Position numbers and translations under genes: made by a program
Shown here: positions 7,324 to 14,540 of the stretch, piece after piece
Layout of the letters: each line of letters opens with the position of its first letter
How positions within the stretch are numbered: position 1 is the stretch's first letter
Notes under the pieces: model-generated
What the model saw: the letters and a program-made list of their open reading frames with translations, nothing else
Database searches by the model: none
What the model was told of the DNA's origin: nothing
NCBI GenBank assembly: GCA_030618925.1
Contig: JAUXCK010000013.1
Span: 1 to 15,823 of the forward strand
Reading direction: 5' to 3'
Source of the DNA: Desulfobacteraceae bacterium
Lineage (GTDB): Bacteria; Desulfobacterota; Desulfobacteria; Desulfobacterales; SURF-7
Length of the DNA stretch: 15,823 nucleotides

Positions 7324-7385
7324 ATGAATTTATTACCAATAAGTCTCCCGCCTTCAGGTCGGACATACACCTGTAGTGCATATTT

Positions 7386-7422
7386 AACATAGTTCGCGTA
7401 GATAAACAACCCAAATATCTAC
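7386..7422 (-). promoter_or_regulatory. Candidate tetR promoter with overlapping inverted-repeat operator
   Basis: On the minus strand TTGGGT (7414-7409), a 17-bp spacer and TATGTT (7391-7386) form a plausible promoter about 60 nt upstream of the first tetR start. A perfect 7-bp inverted repeat, GTAGATA (7398-7404) and TATCTAC (7416-7422), spaced by 11 bp, flanks the -35 box. A dimeric TetR protein bound there would block RNA polymerase. No T run follows, so it is not a terminator. Confidence 0.4.
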
Positions 7423-7488
7423 AAAATTTATTGCCTCAAGTTTCGCACCCCAAAACTCGATAAAACATGTAAACGGCAAGGATGGGGT

Positions 7489-8166
7489 TTATTTGACCCT
7501 GATCTTCTGTCCAGTATAAATAGCAACCCCCGAGATCGATGGATTCAGACGATGAAGCTGATCCAAACTTATCTCGTATCTGCGACTGATACCATAAAGC
7601 GTTTCCCCGGAACGAACATGGTGATATAATTTTACATTTTTTTGGGCCGACACTTTCACGGTTTTTTCAAGCGGTTTGAGGGCATGGGCAGCCTGTTTTT
7701 TCTTTTCCGCCTCCTGTTGCTTAATATATTGATCGAGCTTTTGACTGATGCGATTCAGTTGTAATGAAAAATCTGATTCAAGCGTGTCTACCCGGGCAAC
7801 GACTAAGCCAATCTGTTTACCGCGATTTTCCATTTTCAAAAGCTGCTGTGCGATCACCTCCATGTTGGCCAACCGCCCTTCCAGTTGATTGATCCTCGCG
7901 TCCACCGACCTTAATTTGCCTTCAAACTTACCCTCAATATCAACTTCTTCGGGTTTTTGAACAAAAATGGTAAAAATAAAAATACTCAGAAATACAATCA
8001 GTACAAGAAGTCCCGCCCCTGCAATCACGAGAGGTATCTCTGTGATACCCGGGAACTTGAGTCCTATTTTGCTCTTTCTCAGGGATGAATGTTCAAGGCC
8101 GTTAAAATATTCCTCAGCCGGCACCTCATCCATACCTCTGCGATCTGATGAATCCTCAATAGTCAT
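7489..8166 (-). CDS. Membrane-anchored coiled-coil protein with C-terminal LysM domain
   Basis: A 225-aa protein in three parts. Residues 1-44 form a polar cytoplasmic tail, and 45-69 a single hydrophobic membrane helix (IPLVIAGAGLLVLIVFLSIF). Residues 78-155 form a charged, heptad-like coiled coil ending in a lysine/glutamate-rich stretch. Residues about 181-225 are a LysM peptidoglycan-binding domain (HVRSGETLYGISRRY ... LNPSI ... GQKIRVK). The topology suggests an inner-membrane anchor reaching the cell wall; no enzymatic domain is present. The start has a strong GGGGAGG site. It lies 94 bp downstream of the DUF6178-like gene, probably in the same transcript, with a stable hairpin between them. 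Confidence 0.85.
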   Translation of the reverse strand: MTIEDSSDRRGMDEVPAEEYFNGLEHSSLRKSKIGLKFPGITEIPLVIAGAGLLVLIVFLSIFIFTIFVQKPEEVDIEGKFEGKLRSVDARINQLEGRLANMEVIAQQLLKMENRGKQIGLVVARVDTLESDFSLQLNRISQKLDQYIKQQEAEKKKQAAHALKPLEKTVKVSAQKNVKLYHHVRSGETLYGISRRYEISLDQLHRLNPSISGVAIYTGQKIRVK

Positions 8167-8229
8167 TGCATCCTCCCCGGGTTACACGGTTATATCATTC
8201 ATGACGACAGGGCCGCCATACATGGGTGG

Positions 8230-8256
8230 GGCTTTCCCATCTGCCGATGGAAAGCC
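8230..8256 (-). repeat. Stable hairpin between the DUF6178-like and LysM genes
   Basis: GGCTTTCC (8230-8237) plus ATC (8239-8241) pairs with GAT (8246-8248) plus GGAAAGCC (8249-8256): an 11-bp stem with one bulged C and a 4-nt loop. There is no T run on either strand, so it is unlikely to be a simple terminator. It may be an RNA-processing or stability element between the two genes. Confidence 0.55.
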
Positions 8257-8260
8257 TCCT

Positions 8261-10027
8261 CTACTGCAACAAAAAAAGAGTTACATACCTTGGCTCGATA
8301 TCCTTTGCCAGCACCCTGCCATATTCCGTTTCAATATCAGTAAATAAATTTTCAAACGTTTGACCCAGCTCCTGCGTCATTTGAAAATTGGAAAGGCCGG
8401 TCTCGGTTGAGAGCCATTTCAAAAAGGATGCCTTCATGGCATCACCGATTGTACCGGTTTTACCCCGGTTTCCCCCTTCTTCTGAACCCACAGGATCGGT
8501 TGCCCCTTTTCTGTTAAAAAGAACTTCAAAAAAAGAGGTGAATGCCTCCAGGGAAATGGGGGCGAGTTCCCTGGGCAAATGCTGATAATGTCTTGCCCAG
8601 AGTGTCAAAAGAAAATTTTTGTGCGTTAGAAAATGATCCGGAAACAGCACCGGATCAATGGCTATCTGGGAAAAAAGGGTGTCCAGGGCCATTACTTCCG
8701 AAAGTGTATTTTCTGCCCTGGCCATATCTGCCAGGGAGGCAAATTCCCGGTACAGCATACCGGTCTCATAATTGTCAAAAAAAAGTGGCCTTTTAATCAT
8801 AAGCCCGCCCAGCACACCAAGACCCTCTTCACCCCAAAAGCTTAAAGGCAGATCTCTTTGTTTAAACCAGCTCTTGTCCCGCCACTTTTCAGCTTGCTGT
8901 TTTAATTTTACGGCCAGGCCATATCCTGTCCTGAAAAGATAAACAAGAGAATATTTCCGGACCCATGACGCCAAAACAGACGGGTCTGACATTCCCGGTT
9001 CTCCCGACAGGTGCTCAAGAGCGACACCGATATATCCGCAGGCCTTTCGGACGATATCATTTAGCTGTATTCGCTCCTGAATGACCTTCTGATCCGCAGC
9101 GATAATCTGATTGCAGAGTGCTGCAAATTCGGCTTGAATCTCCAAAAAAAACGGATCTGAATCAAATTCGATCAACGATTGTGCAAAGAGATTATCGGGC
9201 GTGAGCATGATTTCGGGATAAAGGGAAACAGACAAAAAGGGCGCTTCATCCTTATCCGTTGCTGTTCTTTCTCTATTCTGCGCCGTTTTTTCCCTGGCAC
9301 TGAGGGGCTGATAAATGCCCACAGCCTCATCAAAAGGCAGGAAGCCTTTTTCAGCCATCCTTACATTTCTTAAGCGATACATCTCCTCTTCGGTTTCAGC
9401 AGGAATAATGCTGGTAATTTCATGCAATATCTTCTGAAATTTGATATGATCGGATTCTGCAAGGCCATTCAATATCTTTGTAAGCACGGCGCGCCGCTGT
9501 TGATCGACAGGGTCATCCGACAAGGGATGCGAAGGATCATCTATGAATCGCATATAATAAGTATCATCAAACGTAAAATAATCTTCATGGAAATCAGATG
9601 GATCCTCATCATGTTCCCTTATCCGGATATTGATATTTTTAAACAGGCAGAATTCCAAAAATTCTGTCTTTTCATCCTTGAGCCACCCTACAAGGCGTCC
9701 GGGGTCTGCTCTTAAAAAAAAATCAAACCACTTCAAGACAGGCCTGAAATTCATTCGATCCCGTTCCCAAATGTCAAGGTCGATGATATGCTCCCATTGT
9801 TTTGAAGATGCCATGGACAGGAGCGGCAGGGCATCATCCAGCCCGATATCGTTTACCAGGAAGAAAAAATCTTCTTCTGTAAAGGAATGAACAAGGGGCA
9901 GGGCGTCAGGCGAATTTATGATTACATCAAGGGCCTCCTCCGCCGGCATGGCCAGAACCTTTTTCCTCTGCCTGAGGAGCCTTTCGGTTCGCTGGAGGCC
10001 TGTCTGTTTTTCATTATTATTTGACAT
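8261..10027 (-). CDS. DUF6178-like hypothetical protein
   Basis: A 588-aa, mostly helical, acidic cytoplasmic protein without signal peptide or membrane helices. It resembles the DUF6178 proteins I recall from Desulfobacterota, e.g. the segment MAEKGFLPFDEAVGIYQPL in the middle, but I cannot confirm this by search. The N-terminal part is rich in LxxLL-like helices and aspartates. Its function is unknown. The ATG at 10027 has no clear ribosome site (the nearest purine-rich run is about 35 nt upstream), so translation may be weak or the start may lie downstream; M27 is the next in-frame ATG. It probably heads a transcript with the LysM gene. The gene has no catalytic motif I can recognise. Confidence 0.75.
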   Translation of the reverse strand: MSNNNEKQTGLQRTERLLRQRKKVLAMPAEEALDVIINSPDALPLVHSFTEEDFFFLVNDIGLDDALPLLSMASSKQWEHIIDLDIWERDRMNFRPVLKWFDFFLRADPGRLVGWLKDEKTEFLEFCLFKNINIRIREHDEDPSDFHEDYFTFDDTYYMRFIDDPSHPLSDDPVDQQRRAVLTKILNGLAESDHIKFQKILHEITSIIPAETEEEMYRLRNVRMAEKGFLPFDEAVGIYQPLSAREKTAQNRERTATDKDEAPFLSVSLYPEIMLTPDNLFAQSLIEFDSDPFFLEIQAEFAALCNQIIAADQKVIQERIQLNDIVRKACGYIGVALEHLSGEPGMSDPSVLASWVRKYSLVYLFRTGYGLAVKLKQQAEKWRDKSWFKQRDLPLSFWGEEGLGVLGGLMIKRPLFFDNYETGMLYREFASLADMARAENTLSEVMALDTLFSQIAIDPVLFPDHFLTHKNFLLTLWARHYQHLPRELAPISLEAFTSFFEVLFNRKGATDPVGSEEGGNRGKTGTIGDAMKASFLKWLSTETGLSNFQMTQELGQTFENLFTDIETEYGRVLAKDIEPRYVTLFLLQ

Positions 10028-10231
10028 ATTAAAGTGTTAAAATCAGATAAGATTGCGCCTCTTTCCTAAAACCTGAAAACTGCCGGTAAAGGTAGATGAC
10101 AAATAAACACAAGCAGGTGTTAAATACAAGCCTTATCGAGTGTTATCGTGATTGTCATAAAGAGTGCCCCAACAAAACCCTTATACGCTATCGATATACG
10201 GGCTTATCCGGTGTTATAGAATTTTAAACGA
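10028..10231. other. Intergenic region with imperfect direct repeat
   Basis: No gene is seen in these 204 bp between ampG and the DUF6178-like gene. Two copies of a 15-mer, CTTATCGAGTGTTAT (10132-10146) and CTTATCCGGTGTTAT (10203-10217), match at 13 of 15 positions and start 71 bp apart. They could be protein-binding sites controlling the DUF6178-like gene. No clear promoter or terminator was found. Confidence 0.35.
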
Positions 10232-11476
10232 TTAAAAAGTTGCAGGCGACATCCGCTGTGGTCTGAATTTGAAAAGCAGGAGCATACCCGGAATTGCGAT
10301 CAGTGTGCAGAAAATAAAAAACCCTTCCCACCCCATGCTTTTTACAAAAAAGCCGGTGGGTGCCGAAGCAAGCACACGGGGTACCCCCATGAGGCTTGTC
10401 AACAGGGCATATTGTGTGGCCGTAAATTTTTTGTTGGTAATACTGGCCATAAACGCAACAAAAGCAGCTGTCCCCATGCCGCTGCTTAAATTCTCAAAGG
10501 CAATGACGACAGACAGGGCGTAAACACTTGGGCCGATATTCACCAACACTGCAAAACATGCTGTTGATATGGCTTGCAGAACACCAAAAATCCAGAGGCT
10601 GCGATAAATTTTCTGATTCAGCATAATGGCGCCGCCAATCAGTCCGCCGAAAATGGTGGCCCAGAATCCGAAGAGTTTCACAACCGCCCCGATTTCTGTT
10701 TTCGTAAACCCGATATCCAGGTAAAAAGGCATTGTCATGGCACTGGCCATGGTATCACCGATCTTATAAAAAAGAATGAATGCCAGTATCCATAACGCCC
10801 CCTTTCGTGAAAAATATTCCACCAGCGGGTCAATCACCGCTTCTCTAATCGTCTTCGGTGTCCCCTCAGCCACGTCGGGTTCAGGTGTCAGTAGGGTGGT
10901 GATAATGGAGGGGACCATGCAGGCGGCAAGGATCAGGTAAACTGTGGAAAATGACATAAAGTCTGCCATGATCAAGCCGCCGCCTGATGCCAGGAGCATC
11001 CCGATCCGATACCCGTTGACATAAAAAGAAGACCCCAGCCCCAGTTCTTCGTCTGAAAGGTCTTCGCGCCGGTAGGCATCCACAACAATATCCTGAGAGG
11101 CGCTGAAAAATGTCACCAGAAAAGCTGCGAATGCGACAATCAAAGGGCTGCGGGCCGGATTTGTCATCCCCAGGCCTGAAATAGAAAAGATGAGGGCGAT
11201 CTGGGCCATTAACAGCCACCCCCTTCTGCGGCCCAGGAATGGGAGCGTAAAACGATCCAGGAAAGGGGCCCAAACAAATTTCAACGCATAGGGCATACCG
11301 ACCAGGGCCATGAGCCCTATGATGGTCAAATCCACCCCTTCTTCTTTCATCCATGCCTGCAGGACGCTCAACGTTAAAAGAAGGGGCAGACCACAGGCAA
11401 ACCCCATCAACAGGGCCACGATCATGCGGCGGCTGAAGATGACCCTTATAAGCATTTTCTGATTGTTGTGATGCAC
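10232..11476 (-). CDS. ampG: AmpG-type MFS permease (muropeptide transporter family)
   Basis: A 414-aa polytopic inner-membrane protein of the AmpG/PAT branch of the major facilitator superfamily. AmpG imports anhydro-muropeptides for cell-wall recycling. Family motifs are clear: KFVWAPFLDR (66-75) after the second helix and ASQDIVVDAYR (126-136) around helix 4. About 12 hydrophobic segments follow with a polar central loop near 205-225. I chose the GTG at 11476-11474 because GAGG lies 5 nt upstream; the first ATG seven codons later has no ribosome site. The gene follows pckG after 51 bp and is probably co-transcribed with it. No AmpD, AmpC or NagZ gene is nearby, so the exact cargo is uncertain. 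Confidence 0.88.
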   Translation of the reverse strand: MHHNNQKMLIRVIFSRRMIVALLMGFACGLPLLLTLSVLQAWMKEEGVDLTIIGLMALVGMPYALKFVWAPFLDRFTLPFLGRRRGWLLMAQIALIFSISGLGMTNPARSPLIVAFAAFLVTFFSASQDIVVDAYRREDLSDEELGLGSSFYVNGYRIGMLLASGGGLIMADFMSFSTVYLILAACMVPSIITTLLTPEPDVAEGTPKTIREAVIDPLVEYFSRKGALWILAFILFYKIGDTMASAMTMPFYLDIGFTKTEIGAVVKLFGFWATIFGGLIGGAIMLNQKIYRSLWIFGVLQAISTACFAVLVNIGPSVYALSVVIAFENLSSGMGTAAFVAFMASITNKKFTATQYALLTSLMGVPRVLASAPTGFFVKSMGWEGFFIFCTLIAIPGMLLLFKFRPQRMSPATF

Positions 11477-11527
11477 AAAGGCCTCATCAAGCGCAAAAAC
11501 CCCGTTAGCCCTGCGTTAGCCGGGCAG

Positions 11528-13489
11528 TTAACCCTGCTCCAGCTGCGAAGGCGTTACAATGGCCCCGTACTTTTCTTTCAGGGCCACAAGGCCCTCGCGT
11601 TGCTCTTCAAAGACCTCAAACAGCCGGGCAGGAATATTTTCCTCCTTGCCATATGCATCTGTCTGTAGATTTATTCTATCGATAATTTTATCGATATAAA
11701 GTGAAAACTGCTTCACATAAAGATCTTCTGGATATTCCTTGTCGATAATTGTTTTAAACAGCTTTTTCAAATCCGCATATGTCGGAAGGGTTCCGATTGG
11801 CGTCTCGATGATGCCGACCTCATTGTAAGCGTGCCGCTCCAGCCAGGCCAACCAGACCTTGACATCCCTTTTTTCGCCAAGCAGCTGCTTTGAGTCCCCC
11901 CCCCGGGCGTCATGCGTCAAAAAATAATTCAGACCTGCCATAACCGGTTTCTTGTCTTCGGCAATTTTTTCACTACCGAAAAAAGAAAACTGGGCATCCA
12001 TGTAGTCACCAAGGGCTCCTGGAATAAAAGGTGCATTTGCCCACGGCGCCCGTTTCACACCGGTTGCACCGACCTCTGTTGCTGTGGCGGCCGACACAAT
12101 TGAAGCGCCGATCACCACCCCCTGATCCGAATTTCGAGCCGCCCAGACAGGGGGCATGGTATCGCTGTCCCGACCACTGTATGTAACGACGCGGGTTTCA
12201 ACGCCGGCAGGATTTTCTGCCTGTTCGGAATAATTGCCAAGTGCGCTGGAAGAAAGCGTACAGCGTGAATTGGGGTGAGAGATGGGGACCGCCTTGCCAT
12301 TCTCATCTGTCATTCCCTGTTCCCACTCACCTTGAAAATTTTTACCTTTTTCAGGCGGTTCTTCACCATTTCCAACCCAGTGTGGCACTCCGTTTTCATC
12401 AATCAGCACATTGGTCCAGATCACCTCGGTCCCCTGATTTCGAAGGAGTTCCATCAGAATGGGATCCCCCGTCCAGTTCACATCCTCCACAATACCGAAT
12501 ATACCGGCCTCTGGATTCACGGACCGGACACTGCCGTCTTCAGCAATCCACAGCTGCGCGAGGTCATCTCCGACAAAATAATCTCCGGCCATGGCGGTTG
12601 TGGTTTTCCCGCATCCGCTCGGTGCTGCACCGGTACACCATGTGACACGGCCGTCAGTGCCGTCAACACCTGTTATAAACATGTGCTCGGACAGTTCAAA
12701 TCCTCTGCCTTCATAAACCGCCTTGTCTACTGCAAATCGATGATTTCCTTTTTTCAAAAGCAGTGTATTGCCCGCATAGGTACAATTCATGCTATAGGTG
12801 GTCCGATAGCTGCGGTCCATGAAAACCCGGGCATTGGGCAGATCCTCGAGCCTGTTTAGGCCTTCACTGTGAATATTCATAAAATAGTGACCCAGGCGTG
12901 CCACTTCTTTTTGAAAGTCTTTAAAGACATTGCGATAAAGAAGTTCTGCGCTGTGCAATACATAGGCAGAGCTTGAGATCTCGACTGCGGGATTTGATAC
13001 AGGCGCACCCACCGGGCCCCTCATATAAAACCCAACGATCATTGTTTTACCGCGCATGATGCCTGTCATGATACCCTGAATCTCTTTCAGCGCATCTGAT
13101 CTGAGCTTTTTTTTGGCAAGGGAGCTGATGGCCTCATCTTCATTTGCAATATAAAATGTACGATCGACAATTCTACCCTGTTCGTCCTTTAAATCATAGT
13201 GGATTGTATGGTCCGGCATTTGGAGGGTAGCTTCCTCGCCCTTTTCAAGTGCAATATTTCTAATCACCTGTTTATCGGCATCTGATCCGGTATTCACAAA
13301 CACTGAATCCGGTTCACACATGGCAATGGCATTGGCTATTCTTAAAATAATTTCCGGGTTTTTCACTTCTTTAATCTTGGCAATGCTCTCCTTTTCCATT
13401 TTCTTTGTAAAAATATCCGCAGCAGCCTCAGCTGTCGTGATCCCTCCAATTTTTGTGACAATATCGATCCCCTTATTTTTCTCAAGCAT
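11528..13489 (-). CDS. pckG: Phosphoenolpyruvate carboxykinase (GTP-type family, divergent)
   Basis: This enzyme converts oxaloacetate and NTP to PEP, CO2 and NDP, linking the C4 pool to gluconeogenesis, or runs in reverse for CO2 fixation. At 653 aa it is slightly longer than usual (about 600-620). Family landmarks: K246 in the LLLKK segment and H269 in SEHM as metal ligands; the P-loop PSGCGKTTTAM (290-300) with the characteristic reactive cysteine C293; the kinase-2 GDDL (307-310); NPEAG near 325; HPNSR near 405; and TPIGTLP near 563. The stretch after N521-Y522-F523 lacks the aromatic FLWPGF-type segment that stacks the guanine base in canonical enzymes, so nucleotide preference is uncertain. 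The start ATG follows a GGGGGGAAGGG site. It lies 128 bp downstream of rdgB with its own -10-like TATAAT. Confidence 0.9.
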   Translation of the reverse strand: MLEKNKGIDIVTKIGGITTAEAAADIFTKKMEKESIAKIKEVKNPEIILRIANAIAMCEPDSVFVNTGSDADKQVIRNIALEKGEEATLQMPDHTIHYDLKDEQGRIVDRTFYIANEDEAISSLAKKKLRSDALKEIQGIMTGIMRGKTMIVGFYMRGPVGAPVSNPAVEISSSAYVLHSAELLYRNVFKDFQKEVARLGHYFMNIHSEGLNRLEDLPNARVFMDRSYRTTYSMNCTYAGNTLLLKKGNHRFAVDKAVYEGRGFELSEHMFITGVDGTDGRVTWCTGAAPSGCGKTTTAMAGDYFVGDDLAQLWIAEDGSVRSVNPEAGIFGIVEDVNWTGDPILMELLRNQGTEVIWTNVLIDENGVPHWVGNGEEPPEKGKNFQGEWEQGMTDENGKAVPISHPNSRCTLSSSALGNYSEQAENPAGVETRVVTYSGRDSDTMPPVWAARNSDQGVVIGASIVSAATATEVGATGVKRAPWANAPFIPGALGDYMDAQFSFFGSEKIAEDKKPVMAGLNYFLTHDARGGDSKQLLGEKRDVKVWLAWLERHAYNEVGIIETPIGTLPTYADLKKLFKTIIDKEYPEDLYVKQFSLYIDKIIDRINLQTDAYGKEENIPARLFEVFEEQREGLVALKEKYGAIVTPSQLEQG

Positions 13490-13512
13490 ATGCCCTTCCC
13501 CCCTCTATAGAA

Positions 13513-13518
13513 ATTATA
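13513..13518 (-). promoter_or_regulatory. -10-like box upstream of pckG
   Basis: A perfect TATAAT on the minus strand (13518-13513) lies 24 nt upstream of the pckG ATG and just before its purine-rich ribosome site. No good -35 box lies 16-18 bp further upstream, so this is a weak call; an activator might be needed. Confidence 0.35.
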
Positions 13519-13617
13519 ATAAAATTGACACGTTATTTTGTTTCCCCGGAAAAGTCATGAGCGTATCCCTTGATTTTTCCTGATTACCGAGCAGAATCTT
13601 AATTTGTGTCCATTCAA

Positions 13618-14265
13618 TCAGGGCTTACACTCAAACCTTTGCCGCACCGGCATATTCTGCCGGAGCCATATCATAATTTTTTCAAATTCTTGAGCCACTT
13701 CATTCAGGGCCTTGCCCCTGTGACTGACCCGACTCTTTTCTTCCGGCACCATCTCTGCAAATGTTTTTTCAAAGCCCGGATAATAGAAAATAGGGTCATA
13801 TCCAAAACCCTTTTGCCCATATGGTTTATCCGTTATCAGGCCCTCACACCTGGCTTCATATGTAAGGGCCGGACCGGTTGGAACGGCAATGGAGATCACG
13901 CATTCAAAGGCGGCTTTGCGATTGGTGACCCCCTCCATCTCCTTGAGCAGTTTGGTGCAGCGCTCTTCATCGGTTGCATCCGGCCCTCCATAGCGGGCAG
14001 AATAAATACCTGGAGCGCCGTCAAGCGCTTCGACCACAAGACCGGAATCATCGGCCAGGGCCGGAATACCCAGGACTCTGGCGGTAAAACTCGATTTTAT
14101 ATATGCATTGTCATCAAAGGTATTGCCATCTTCCTCGACTTCAGGGATAGGGCCAAAATCATCCAAGCTTTTAATCACCAATGGAAAATCTTTTGTCAGG
14201 TGTTTTATCTCGGCAATTTTTCCTTTGTTTCGTGAGGCAACAACAAAGGAGATCGAATCTTGCAT
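13618..14265 (-). CDS. rdgB: XTP/dITP diphosphatase (RdgB/HAM1 family)
   Basis: This housecleaning pyrophosphatase hydrolyses non-canonical purine triphosphates (dITP, XTP) to monophosphates, preventing their incorporation into DNA and RNA. With the start chosen it is 215 aa, normal length about 195-205. Motifs: SRNKGK (11-16), EDGNTFDDNA (45-54), ADDSGL (71-76) followed by DGAPGIYSARYGG, GFGYDP (153-158) and SHRGKA (181-186), all typical. I prefer the ATG at 14265, which has an AGAGAG run upstream, over an in-frame GTG at 14286 that would add seven non-conserved residues with no ribosome site. It is the first gene of the rdgB-pckG-ampG run and is divergent from iorA. Confidence 0.93.
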   Translation of the reverse strand: MQDSISFVVASRNKGKIAEIKHLTKDFPLVIKSLDDFGPIPEVEEDGNTFDDNAYIKSSFTARVLGIPALADDSGLVVEALDGAPGIYSARYGGPDATDEERCTKLLKEMEGVTNRKAAFECVISIAVPTGPALTYEARCEGLITDKPYGQKGFGYDPIFYYPGFEKTFAEMVPEEKSRVSHRGKALNEVAQEFEKIMIWLRQNMPVRQRFECKP

Positions 14266-14333
14266 AGCAGCTCTCTGTTCCCACACAGGCAGGCGTTGAC
14301 CCGTCTTCTGTTTGGTCTATTTTAATCTGCAGA

Positions 14334-14363
14334 AATATCGTGACACTGGACATTTTATTTCAA
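14334..14363 (-). promoter_or_regulatory. Possible rdgB promoter
   Basis: On the minus strand TTGAAA (14363-14358) is followed after 18 bp by GATATT (14339-14334). The match is moderate and the resulting leader would be about 65 nt. Confidence 0.25.
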
Positions 14364-14424
14364 AAGCACTAATTTTTTTATCTATAAAACATGGGTTCGA
14401 TTTTGTAAAGCATTTTCAATGTGG

Positions 14425-14442
14425 GATTTTCAAATGAAAATC
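14425..14442. promoter_or_regulatory. Palindromic operator candidate upstream of iorA
   Basis: GATTTTCA-AA-TGAAAATC: two perfect 8-bp arms with a 2-bp centre, ending 10 bp before the -35 box of the iorA promoter. A third half-site, ATTTTCAA (14412-14419), repeats the left arm 14 bp upstream. The position fits an activator or repressor site of a dimeric regulator. Confidence 0.5.
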
Positions 14443-14452
14443 AATATTATTC

Positions 14453-14480
14453 TTTACACTGCAAACAGGGCTGGTATATT
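14453..14480 (+). promoter_or_regulatory. Candidate sigma-70 promoter for iorA
   Basis: TTTACA (14453-14458), 16-bp spacer and TATATT (14475-14480), predicting a leader of about 55 nt. It lies directly downstream of the palindrome at 14425-14442. Confidence 0.5.
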
Positions 14481-14540
14481 AAATTTTTTGTTAATATTTG
14501 TGAGATGTTGACCAAACCCATTTAGGCGAAGGACGTGTTT

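Noticed and set aside
11500..11527. Possible terminator or repeat (GTTAGCC twice, 11504-11510 and 11515-11521) between pckG and ampG
   Set aside because: On the minus strand a T run exists but the only stem closing before it is 4 bp with a 16-nt loop; the two 7-mers are too short to call a repeat element.
13526..13531. TTGACA on the plus strand upstream of pckG
   Set aside because: It points away from pckG and has no matching -10 box or gene downstream on that strand.
13606..14235. Plus-strand 209-codon frame
   Set aside because: It is antisense to rdgB, which has every family motif.
14266..14286. GTG start extending rdgB by seven codons
   Set aside because: There is no ribosome site and the added residues are not typical for the family.
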